DNA of 64,000 bases from Plecoglossus altivelis. Taxonomy: Eukaryota; Chordata; Actinopteri; Osmeriformes; Plecoglossidae. The notes under the pieces are model-generated. The model ran no database searches, had not been told where the DNA came from, and saw only the letters and a list, made by a program, of their open reading frames with translations. Shown piece by piece: positions 13,401 through 25,500 of this stretch (its first letter is position 1; the number at the start of each line of letters is the position of its first letter). Made by a program: the position numbers and the translations under genes. The stretch covers positions 5,112,493 to 5,176,492 of the forward strand of contig BROE01000013.1 of the NCBI GenBank assembly GCA_036571765.1, given 5' to 3'.

Positions 13401-14077
13401 GCACACCTCTTGTTCTCCTCCTCCATCCCTCCCTCCCTGTTAAAGCCACGTGTAGGCAGGGCAGGCACAGCTCTGGAAAGCAGGTTTCGCATGCTGCACA
13501 GAACCCGCTGTTCTCGCCCCTTCTAAAGACTCAGTAACACCTGGTAGACCTGAGCTCTAATTGCTTTCCACCCAGCGTCCACCAGGTGCCTAATTCTCCC
13601 CGGTAGGTAGGCGGTCATGCAGAAGGTGTTGTGTTTGAGGAGGGTGATGGGACAGGGAGCAGCCTCGGTCTGGCTGCTGCGTCACGTGGGGGAGGACAGG
13701 AGAGGGGCTGCTGTGATATGTAGTCCTGTAGTCTACTGCGTGTGCTCAGCTCCGCCGGAGTCCCATCCAGTCCCATCCAGTTGTTTGACCCTCTTGAGAT
13801 GCTAATAGACGTTCTATAGCATGTCTAAATAGAAGAAATAAGCGTCTCCCTCTATAACTCTCTGCCCTTTATTCGATGTATTTTTATTTATTTATTTTGG
13901 ACTTTCTCTCCTTTTCCGCACGCTCAGTACCATTTAATCTTTATTCCTTTCTCTCTTTTTCTCTCCCGTTCAATCTTACTAATTTCTTTCACGCTGCCCT
14001 TCTCTCTTCTCTCTCTCAATCTTACTCACTAATTTCTTTCACTTTGCCCTTCTCTCTTCTCTCTCTTTATCTTCTCT

Positions 14078-14123
<46 letters not shown>

Positions 14124-17100
14124 ATGCATTTGCTCTCCTCCGCCTCCTCTCGTTCACATGCCTGTGTGTGTGTGTGTGTCCAGTTCCAGCAGACCTCAGA
14201 GCACGCCCTGTTCTCCTGCTCCGTGGTGGACGTGTTCACGCAGCTCAACCAGAGCTTTGAGATCATCAAGAAGCTGGAGTGTCCCAACCCACAGGCCCTG
14301 GCTCACTTCATGTGTCGCTTCGCTAAGGTCAGAGCCCAACATCACCCCTACCCTACCCTCCCTAACCTACCACCCCTTTCTCGGGCTCGCGCAGTAAACA
14401 TGGAGACAAGTTCCCATAGTGCAACAGAAGAATGACACGCGATTTCCTGCTGATGTCGAGGCGATGAGGGGCGCATGTGCCTTATCAGAGTTAGCATAAC
14501 AAGATAATCCTTCAAATGTATTTTTCTTTTCTTGCCCCACAGACTATCAACAAAGTCCTCTTGCAATATGCTGCAATCATAACCAAGGACTTTGGCTTGT
14601 ATCTTGACAAGGAGAAATTGGTGAGTGTCGTTTGAATTATCGCTTTGCGACAGCTTAGATCACCCTGCCTCATAAACAGTAAGCCTATACACACTGTACG
14701 AGGCAAGTTACTCGGGCTTGTTTCTATGGTAACAAGTGATCCATGCCTCCACAGTATTGGGTGAAGAGGGGGAGGGGGAGAGGGTGGGGGGGGGGGTTAA
14801 GGCAGCCGTAGTGGGAAGTAGAATTTGAGTTTTGACCCCCCTCCTGCTAGGACAGCTGTGACAATCCTCAGTCCAGTCACATCCTGCCCAGTCCTGAACT
14901 AACGTCAGCCACCACGATTCCATCAAAGACAGGGGCCCATCATTAACCTTCATCCCCCTGATGAAGTCCGCAGAATCCTCCTCGACCACTGTTTCTCTTT
15001 CTTTGATGAGAGGGATGACAGACCTCAGTTTGTTCAGCGGTCTAATTATCCACACTGCTCTTTACGAGGTGGACATGAAAGCGTGTGCATCCTACGGAGG
15101 CGAGACAGATGTTTCTCTACAGTGCTGACAGAGCTATTAGGATGGACACTGCCTATTTGTCCCTGGGACAACTCACACAGGGTGTCCTGTCCTCACAGGA
15201 GTGTCTGGACTGACATGGCCAGATAAAAGCAGGCGGATGGAGATGGAAGCAGTCATTAGAGAGACAGCAATCAGGCTTGTACTTTAGCCTCTCATTCGGA
15301 GGGAGAGATTGGCCATGCCCAAAGCTGATATCTCTCAGCGTGGAATACCTAATGTAATATCTCCCTAGTATCCCACAAACCCTCATAAATCAATTTACCG
15401 GAGCAGATGTTTGGTAAGGCTCCCAAGACTGTCTTTATACGTGCGCCAAACAGAAGCACCTTTCTCCAGGGTGATGCCACTCTCATTTAGAGAGAGGTTT
15501 GTTAAAAACAAATGAGGATTAGCGAAAAAAAAAAAATTAAAAGATTTATTTTTTTTGTTCTCCAAACTCTTTTTTTCTTCTTCTCCAAACTGTCGGATTT
15601 TGAGCACCCGAGCACATAATCCACTCGGTTGTGTTGCCTGTTTACGGACATTTTTCAACAGAGGATGAATAATTATCCGAGCATTGAATGAAAACAGGAG
15701 ACGGGAGAGTCCTGTTTACCTCAGGAGCGAACACAAGCTGTCAGAGGTAGATAATGCCGGCAAATTACATCCGCGGAAGAAAAAAAAGCGGGAAACGCTC
15801 CGTTTTGGGGCAGGCGGGGGATGTTGTTGACGTGGCGGCGTGCGGCAGCCTCTGGTGTGAAGTGTGGCACCTGAGATCACCTGAGGCTGACTGCTTCATG
15901 TGTTCCTGTGTTCCTGCCCCCCACCCCTCCCTCCCTCACAGCCCTGCATCCTCATCAACAACATCCAGCAGCTCCGGGTTCAGCTGGAGAAGATGTTCGA
16001 GTCCATGGGAGGAAAGCAGGTCTGTAGCCATGTTACCTGTCACTCGAATCTTGTCCCCTGACCCCTCTTAGTGTGATGTGGTATGCCTGTTACTGTGTCT
16101 TCTTCCTCTTCTAAAACCGCTCCTCCTCTGCCCCCACTACAAATACTCCCATACATTCCTTAACATGTACTACTTATTAATGCTGTTTGACTGTCTTCAC
16201 TACTGCACTACCTTGAGATTGCTGTGTGTGTTCTAACCCAGGACTGTTAAATGTCTGTGTTTGAGACTAAGGGATGTCTAGATGTCCCTCATCCTAACCA
16301 TGTCTGTCTGTGTCTCTGTGTGTGTGTGTAAGTGTGTGTGTGTGTGTGTCTAACCCTGGGGCGTCCGGACAGAAGTAGTAACGGCCTCTAAGTGGCCCCT
16401 CACACGCATGTTTCTCTCCGGGTTTCTAACGGTTGACCTGCCCTGCTCTTTGTCTCTCCTGTGGTTGTGTGTGCTCTGTCCTCCCTCCCCACCTCCTGTG
16501 CTCTCTCCCTCTCTCCAGGAGGAGGGTGTTGTGTCCTTCTGTAAGGTGTGTGTGTTCAGGACTCTTCACCCTAACATCCCTGCCACCATTATCAAACTGA
16601 ATGACACTTTTTTTAAAAGCACGCCCCCTCCCCCGCCACCTTCCTCTGCTTTTCACCCTCCCCCCTCAGCAGCATGTGCCACAACAGAGCATAGGGGAAC
16701 CATCCCCGCCCACCCCCTCCCACCCCCCAACCACCCCCCTCTGGCCAGGCCCGGGGTGGGGAGGGCCTCGCTGGCAGACAGCACACCATCCCTGCGCTCG
16801 GGGGATAGTGGTTTAGCCCGCCCGATCCCATGGTCTTTATTTTTAGCTTGCTTTCTTCCTGCCACTTTCTCGTATCCATGGCTAATTTAGCAGGCTGTTT
16901 TTGCCAACCTGGAGTGAGGCGGCGCCGAGCCGAAGCTTTTGATCATCTCTCCGGCCTCCCAGGGCCTCCGCTACAACGACTTAGACAGGATTCACACGGG
17001 TTTGATGGATTTCTCAAATGAGTACAAATCTGCCAAGCTGTGCACCCCCCACGCCCCCCCCCACCCCCGCCCTCGTACACACCTCCTCCACGACACCTCC

Positions 17101-20100
17101 CAGGCTATAAGGCGCTACCCCCGCCTCACAGCTGGCACACAGGAGAAGCCTGAACTTCACTGAGCTGTAATTGTCCTGGCTGGGACTGTTTGGCGCTCTG
17201 ATGTCCTCGCTCACACAACGCTGTCTGACTCTACGGCAAAGAACCACATCAATTACACCAAACTGACTGTATTCATGGCGGCGTGGAAGTCTCTCCTAGC
17301 CCCCAGGGAGCTGTATGAAACTGCCTTTATGAAGTATCTGAATTTTCGCCACTAATCTCTTTTATATCAACGTTAGAACAGAAATCCAACTGATAAGCGA
17401 GCAGTTTTTCCATCTAGACAGTACCCGGCAGTGAATGTCTCCCAATAAGCAATTAACAGTAGCGGAGCCGATGTAATTACAGTGAGTTGTTATCGTAGAA
17501 TGAACAACAACTGTTTCTATGGCAGCTCAGATGGTTACAAAGTGGCATTTAAGAAAAGCTGGAGTACAGTGTGACATGGGTGTTGACTGTGTTCAATGTG
17601 GTCTTCTGATGCTTGGAGACTGGATTCAGTTGTGGTAGATAACTAGGGGAGGTAGAACAGGGGGGACTGGGGCAGTCTTATTGTGCCCTCCGAAGTTTTG
17701 GGAAGGTCTAGAAGTTTCTAGAAGCTTCTGTCGCAGACCCAGAGAACACGCGAGCATGTCGACGCCCACATTCTGCGGAGGTCAAAAAGCTTTACCGGCA
17801 GAAATCATTTAGGGCCACGTTCACGGTCCAGACTGTTCAATTCACCATTTGAAATTGACATTTGGCAACCAAAAAAGAAGCATTTCTCTCCCCACGCAAG
17901 CCCCAGAATTGTGGGCTTTGAGCCAAGACTGGCTGACAGGCATGTAATTTTCCCAGAGTCATGTGACTGTAGCATCAGGTAGCATAGTATATATCCAGCA
18001 TGGGTTTCTCTCTTCAGATATGACAGGTATCTCCTGGTTAACAGTGAGTGACGTTTCGTCTTCAAGTTCAGTTCGCAGAACTGGGTTTGTTCTAGAACAG
18101 AGGGATTAGGAGAATATAGGAGCTCTGTTGGGGCTGCCAAACAGAATCTGCTACCTTTCAGGCTCACAGCTGATAAGGAAAAAGGGGATGGTTTTATCTT
18201 TTTGATTCACAGCGAGTAAAAAAAGAAAAGAAAAAAGCATTAATGTATTTTATTGAACATTATAACGCAGCAACGATTGCATCTTTATATTTAGAGTGCT
18301 ATTTCCCTCTGACCTAGGATGGTTTGTGTGCATTGGCAATACCGGTTCCGAATGCTCCACCGACACATCCATCTCCTCTGCATATTGGAAAACAGCAGCT
18401 TGGCCGCGCTGTAATAGTGCCTGTAATCGTTTGGTCTACACGTGGCAGTTTCTCAGCTGAGCCATCCACCATTAGAATGTGTGCTAGGCCTGTCTGGCGG
18501 GCCGGGGCCTTATCTGGCCTCTAATGGGATTATCTGTCATGCATGTGGGGCGTCGTGCATCCATCTCTCAGACGCTCGGCTCGGACGCCGCCCGCTCCCA
18601 GCTCCGTGCCTGGCATCAGCACATATAACCATCACATGTGCACGCGCACACACCCATAGAATCACACGCACATGGACGCGCAAACACCTCAAAAAACTAC
18701 TTAGCAAAACGGGAAGGAGGGGTTAACGTGTATCCAGTCGCCGTCCAGTTGCGCCAAAGGTCGGGAGCGCACGTGCCTGCACGCACGCCGTACAGCAACA
18801 CATGAGCCAACCCGACCACATAGGGCTCAGGAGGGTTAATCATCTTTACCCATCTGATTGAGTGTTCGAGTCAAGTCGCCCCGGAGAAACTGGAGGCTGT
18901 GGCAGATCCCTGAGTGACTCGTAGGTGTGTGATAATGAGCCCGTCAGCTCAGCCAGCCACTCCGAGGTGTTTAGTAAGGCTTAACGACCCTCTCGGCTAA
19001 TCCACCATGGGAGACGAGCCTAAACGCTCCTGGCCGTCTCACAGGACGCTGGAGACACGCTCGCTGGTCAAGGAAAGCTTAAAGTCAGACGCATGTGGCA
19101 AGGCTGCTGAACATACATACCATATATATCCAATCTCGACTGTAATGCCACAGCAGTAAGTTATGGTGCTGGAGGCCCTTCCCTGTCAGTTCAGCACTTT
19201 GAAGTAATCTCATTTTGAAGGTTAGCTTTTAGCACAAAGTCCAAGCCTCGCTTTAATGTTAGCTGTGTATGCTAAACCAATAACCCCTGTAGAGACCGAG
19301 CGGAGGTGAGCAGAGATACCGTCGCACATAGCATCCAGGCCTTCTGCCATGAGCCGGCTATTTGAATTCAGGGCGTCAGTCTGCACAGATGGCAGCCAGC
19401 AGCTCAGGACGGGAGACTCCCCAGCTAGCCCCGCTAGGTCTTAGACCCCCTTCTATGCCTCTCCACCGTCCCAACCCCATCCCTCCCCCCTGGCTGAGCC
19501 CGAGCCCCGACCCCGGCCTCAAGGCCCAGAGAGAGGGAGGTCTGGCTGTGCTCTCCTGCCTGTGGTGCATATCCCTCAGCCCCCCCCCCAAGTGAACGTA
19601 GTGACGTTGGTCTGCTTCTTTTGCAGTTGGACGCGGAGGCCAGCGACCTGCTGAAGGAGTTGCAGAATCGCCTCAACACTGTGATGGATGAGCTGAGTGC
19701 AGTGTTTGGAGCAAGGTGAGTGTGTGTGTGCTCTGCAACAAGCCAGCCCCACTGTAGGGGCGAGTGTCATTACCTGGCACGGCATTGTGTATTGGGGGGA
19801 GGGGGGGGGGTGTTTGGCTGCGGATGAGCGTATTAGTGCTGACATCAAGTCGTTACACGGCTAGCAGGTGAGTGCTAATGCACTTGACCCCCACCCAACA
19901 CTAGTGTTCACCAGCATGTTGGCTCTCTTCCTGGTGTTCACCAACATGTTGTCTCTCCTCCTGTGCAGCTTCCAACCGGTGATCGAGGACTGTGTGAAGC
20001 AGATGAACCAGGAGCTGGTCCAGATGAAGGGCTCGGCCAACAAGAGCAACGCTGCCATGGATGCAGAGACAGTGCTGCGGCCGCTCATGGACCTCCTGGA

Positions 20101-22489
20101 TAAAAAGTGCGTGAAAGTTTGGGTTCCGGAACCCCGTTTCAAACGGAATTCATTTAAGGTGGTATTGTCGTTTGATTGACAGGTCAGGCTGTGGATAGGA
20201 GGGGCAGGTTGGTCGAGGCTTAACTCGCTTTCCTTATGGCTCCTGCATCTAAGCACTTAGAGCTGTTGTTTCATTCGTGGAGCCTGCAGGGTATTGATTG
20301 GATTATTTGTACGTTTTGAAGCCGTTACGTCGAGATTCAGAAGATTCCATGGCCAGTCAATCACATTGCCTTTTAAGAATATTGTAATCGTTTGCTCTGG
20401 AAAGGCAGTAAAAAAACATTCTCCACTCTATCAATGATCCAATTCCCGCAGAATTGAGTCAGAGAGTGGAGACTGTGATGGCCTACCTCAGAAAGGTAGA
20501 TGCCGAAAATGGCTGCTGATATTCAATCTGGGAGTCACTGCCCAGATCTGTATGTATTTACTATTCTGTCATCTCTGCGGAGAGAGCTGGGCTGGTTCGT
20601 CTAAGCTGTGGGAATCGCTCTCAGCTTCTTGTCAATGCAACATCGAGGCCAATGGGGTGTTAGGGAGAATCCTCTTAATAATATGCTAATGCCAAATCCC
20701 ATCTCTTATAGCAAGGTTCTACGATTCTTTGAGATTTCCAATGTGAATCTGTTGCATCTCTTCCGCTGGTCGCGGAGCCAGCGTTGGGCCGCCACCGCCG
20801 CCGCCGCCGTCCGTTCGTCAGCTGGACGGAGGCGGTCGCTGGGGGACGCCGGCGAGGCCCTCTGATCGGCGGCTCTTGACGCTTGGGTTTGCCTGTGGCC
20901 CTTTGCAGTTTGATCCTGTTTGCCAAGATCTGCGAGAAGACCGTGCTCAAGCGGGTGTTGAAGGAGCTCTGGAAGATCGTGCTCAACACCATCGAGAGAA
21001 CCATCGTTCTACCTCCACTCACGGACCAGACTGTAAGCCCCCCCCCCCCCCCCCCCCCGCCGAGCCCCCCCGCCCCACACAGACCACGCCCCCACACGCC
21101 GCTCCAGAAGCCTGCGCCACGCGGCTCCATCCCTGTAGGAGTGGCAGGTCTTACTGATGCGGAGGCTTATGTAAATGCATGATAATCCTGCCGCACAGAG
21201 TCCCGTAGCCTGATGAGACGTTAAACACGCAGTGCGCGCGCCCCTATAGCATGCACCAACACCGCTACACACATACTTTACAGGATCACAGCTCACCTGT
21301 ATATCATCTTTGATAGAAGGGATTCCCTGATGGGAGACATCTCCGCTATTTAACCGTGCAAACGGAAGGCGGTTTGTGTCTGCTAAACGTTGCTGCGGCA
21401 GTCTGTATATGCCCCGTTTCCACATCAAAGCCTGTTCCTTAGCTATGTGTTCCCCTCCCCTCTAACAGCAAGGAGCTCAGATGATCTTCAGCGCTGCCAA
21501 GGACCTGGGACAGCTATCCAAACTCAAGGTATAGTAAGCCTCACCATGGTCTACAGACTGAAGGTTCTGTTAGCTGCAGGAACCACTGACGTCAAACCAC
21601 ATGTTCATCCATCGCACGGAATATATTCCGGCAATTCCAGAAGCAATTTCTCCCAGTTTGGTTAATTTCCTGTTAGGGAGCTGTGCAATGTTTGTGCCCT
21701 AGCTAGGGGAGATATTAGCATTTCACCTTATCTAGACTCCTGAGAAGGAAGCGTTTCAGTTGAAAAACGACCGGAGATGGTTTCACCTTGGTAGCGCGCC
21801 GTGACTAGCATGGTGGCCGTCTCTCTTCACCTCTGCTGTGTTTAATTGGTCTTTTCTCTGGAGGTCTTTTCTTCTCCTGCCCTGGTTAGTGAGCCGTGGG
21901 ACTGCAGTACACGGCACTCACCCCCACTTATCACTAACCAGGAACACTGGACTGCGTGGGAGGGTGTGTGTGTGTGTGTCACCGAGGTGGTCTTCTGGGA
22001 CAATATCTGACTAGATCATTAGCGCGCAGTCTCAATGCGACCAAGCATTATTCCATCTGTCATTTTCCTATTGGTTAGGATTCGATTGTTCTTTTTTTGA
22101 TTGTTCGAGTGATTATCCTTGGCATGTTGTAAGTTACGCAATACGTTAGTATTTGTGTGCGCATGCACTTGAGAGGTTTATTTGTGCTTCTGTGTGTGCT
22201 GATGTGTGTGTGTGTGTGTGTAGGTGCAGTCAGACTGCATGTGTATAGTTCTAATTGCTACCCTGTCACCATCCAGCCTGGCCCATTTAACACCAAATCA
22301 ATAGATTTCGACAAAGCATTAAAACTGTTGTTTAGAAGTGATCTCTGCAGAAGTAACCTCTCCTGGGAAGGAATCGATAAACAGAATCTTCCATATGAAA
22401 GCAATGACCTCCCTGAAGGTCGGCTCAGGCTCTCACACCCATTAGCTGAGAGAAACACACTCATAGAAATGCACTTCTTGATTGTGTGT

Positions 22490-22529
<40 letters not shown>

Positions 22530-25500
22530 CCTCTTCAGGAGCATGTCATCCGAGAGGAAGCCAGGAGTCTGACGCCACGACAGTGTGCAGCCATGGACCT
22601 GGTTCTCCCCACCATCAAGGTAATTCTAGCTCTCTCTATCCCCCCCCCAACCCCACCTCTCTATCCCCCCACCCCCACCCCTCCATCCATCCATCCCCAC
22701 TCCTCTATCCACATGCATCCCTCCCTCTACCCATCCACACCCAGCCCTCCCTCCATCCCCTCCTCCTTCCCTGGTGTTTTTCTTTCTTCCTGGTGGAGCG
22801 GCTGTCATAAGGGTGGGGTCAGTTAAGCGCTGGTGTTAAAGGAGAAATGCTGTCAGTAATAAGTCTACCAGGCTGAGAGAGGTTGGAGGGATGGAGGGTG
22901 ATAAGCAGAGTGAGGGAGGGGGTGGGGGGGTGGAGGGTGATAAGCAGAGTGAGGGAGGGGGTGGAGGGATGGGGGGTCTGTGCGGAGGCTGCATCGGGAA
23001 ACTGCAGGAAAAAAGTAATTGATTGGGGCGTGTCTCCAAGGAGACCACATCCCTGTTTAGATCAGTCATGCGGCTGGCATTCTCTTCATCAGTATTCCAA
23101 CGAGAGCAGCCAATTAACGTAGTTATGCGAATGCCTTTAGGAGAGTTTGACCAATCAGAGTTTAAAAGAATGCACGCCTGGTAAGTTAAAGATTTTATGC
23201 TCTGAAAATGGAAGCAGGAGGAGAGAGAGAAGGAGAGAATGAGAGAGAGACGGAGAGAGGGAAGGAGAGAGAGAATGAGAGAGAGACATAGAGAGAGAGA
23301 AGGAGAGAGGGGCTGGGCCAGGACTGTGAGTCAGAATAACAGAAGGGTTTTGGGAGACTTGCACCGAATCATAATCAAATTAAAGCTTACATGAAACAGT
23401 TTTGAAAACAGCCACTTAAAGGGCTGACCCAGCCTGAAGCCTTGCATTCGATTGGAACATTGGCAAGATATCAACAAATACATCCATTCAGGAGATGTTG
23501 GCAGTGGAGGAACCGTAAAGCAGTCATGTTCAAAGAGTAAGAAGATTTTCACTTTCGCGTAATGTGAGGGAGTCCTTGTGATAATGGGATGGCATTGTTG
23601 CATGAAGTACTGGATCTAGAGACGGTGGAATATTGACCGTGTTTGACTGGTTTGACTGCATATCTGTCTGAGTAAGTATCTGCTGGTGGAAGCCTCGCTA
23701 CACAGGGCCAGCGGAGCTAGGATTCATTAACCCTTTTTGGAATTGCAAATCTTTTTCATTGTGTGCCTTGAATGTATTTGTAGATTATCCCAACGTTTTA
23801 TCTGCACTGCATTGTCAAATGAACTTTGAACTCATAGTAAGAGGATTACAGATTGTCTATAAAAAGTGCTCTCCCATCAACCGAGGTCACATCCAGGCCA
23901 TTGAAATGCATGTGAAGACTTCTGAATGTTCCTAGTGGATCTCCGATCTTTTCGTGATTGGTGGAGGCAGGAAAGGGAGGGGGGGGGCAGTCCGTTAGTG
24001 TTTCACCAATCCAGCTTTGTCATACAGTATCTGGGAACATCCAATCAGGAAGACGCAAGAATTTGAATAACCAACTGCACTGCTTAACCACATTTGACTA
24101 GAGCATTCCTCTTAACCAAACCAAGGATGCTGGGAAAGAGGAGACTGGATAATTAGTGTCTGTCTCCTGGTTGGCAGAACCTCACACTAGGCAGTGCTGC
24201 CTGGTTCTAGCTAGCGGTTATCTGAGGTGGTTATTAGCACAGCGTGGATCAGCCTGTAAATGCATGCCTGGTCATTACCTACCATGGTTATTACTACCCC
24301 CTCTCCCCTCCTCATCAACTGAACCCTACTATTACCTCCCACTAAGATACTGGCACCAGCACACACACATTTCGCACGCACACATTTCGCACACACACTA
24401 TCGTGTGCTCATGTTGTACAGAACACAGCACAACACAGTTTGTTTTGGCAAATACTGCATAAGATCACTTGACAGTTGTTTTTTGTTATAGTCCCTAGGA
24501 TTTACCGTACATTGTTTAATAATCCACTCGTTTTCCACTTCAGCAATATTTCCATGCTGGAGGAAATGGCCTCAAGAAGACGTTCCTGGAGAAGAGCCCT
24601 GATCTGAAGTCCCTGAAATACGCTCTCAGCCTTTACACACAACCTACAGATGCCTTGATCAAGAAATATATATGCACCCAAACCTCTCAAGGTAAGGAGA
24701 CATGTTCTCAGCCTCACCTCTTCATTTAGCAGCCTCTGATCCAAGGCTTTATCTTCATCCTGATGGTTAGATTCTACGTCAGCGCCAGCTCAAAGCACAC
24801 AGCCTCATTTCCTCTCTAAGCTTAACAGCCCTAGCCTTAACCATAGTCCTAGCCCCAGCTCTAGCCTCAGCTCCAGCCTCAGCCCCAGCCCTTGACTCAG
24901 CCCCAGCCTCAGCCCCAATACCAGCCCCAGCTTCAGCCCCAGCCTCAGCCCCTGCCCTCGTCTCAGCCCCAATACCAGCCCCAGCTTCAGCCCTTGCCTC
25001 AGCCCCAGCCTCAGCCCAGCTCCTCCTCCACAGTCTTCCTCCATGCCCCAGCCCCCATCCGTGTCTCTGTGTGTTTGCAGCTACAGATTAGCATTACCTC
25101 TCCATGTCAGCTTGGTTTCTCAAGGCTTTACTGTGCGATGCGGTCATTGCTGTAATTGCATTCGTTCCTTCACTGCCTCCCTCGTTCTTTTTCAGTCTCT
25201 CTCCCTCTCTCTCTCTCTCGTGTTTTTCTCTCTACATCCTTTCCCCTCTTTCTCTCTCGCTTTTTTTTCCTGTCTGGTCCCTCCAATCATCTCTGTCATA
25301 AGTGCTCAGCGGGGTGTCGTGCAAAAGGAGCAGTTCTGTGGCCTCCTCACCTCTGTCGCTACAGGGGCTCGCTCTCCCGCCCTTTCCCCTCCCTCCTTCT
25401 TTTCATCCTCTCTCTCTCCCTCTGCACCTCTCTGTGCATCTGTCCATATCTAATGCATGTCTTCCCTCTCGGTCTTCTTCCTCCACCTCTCTCCGCCTCG

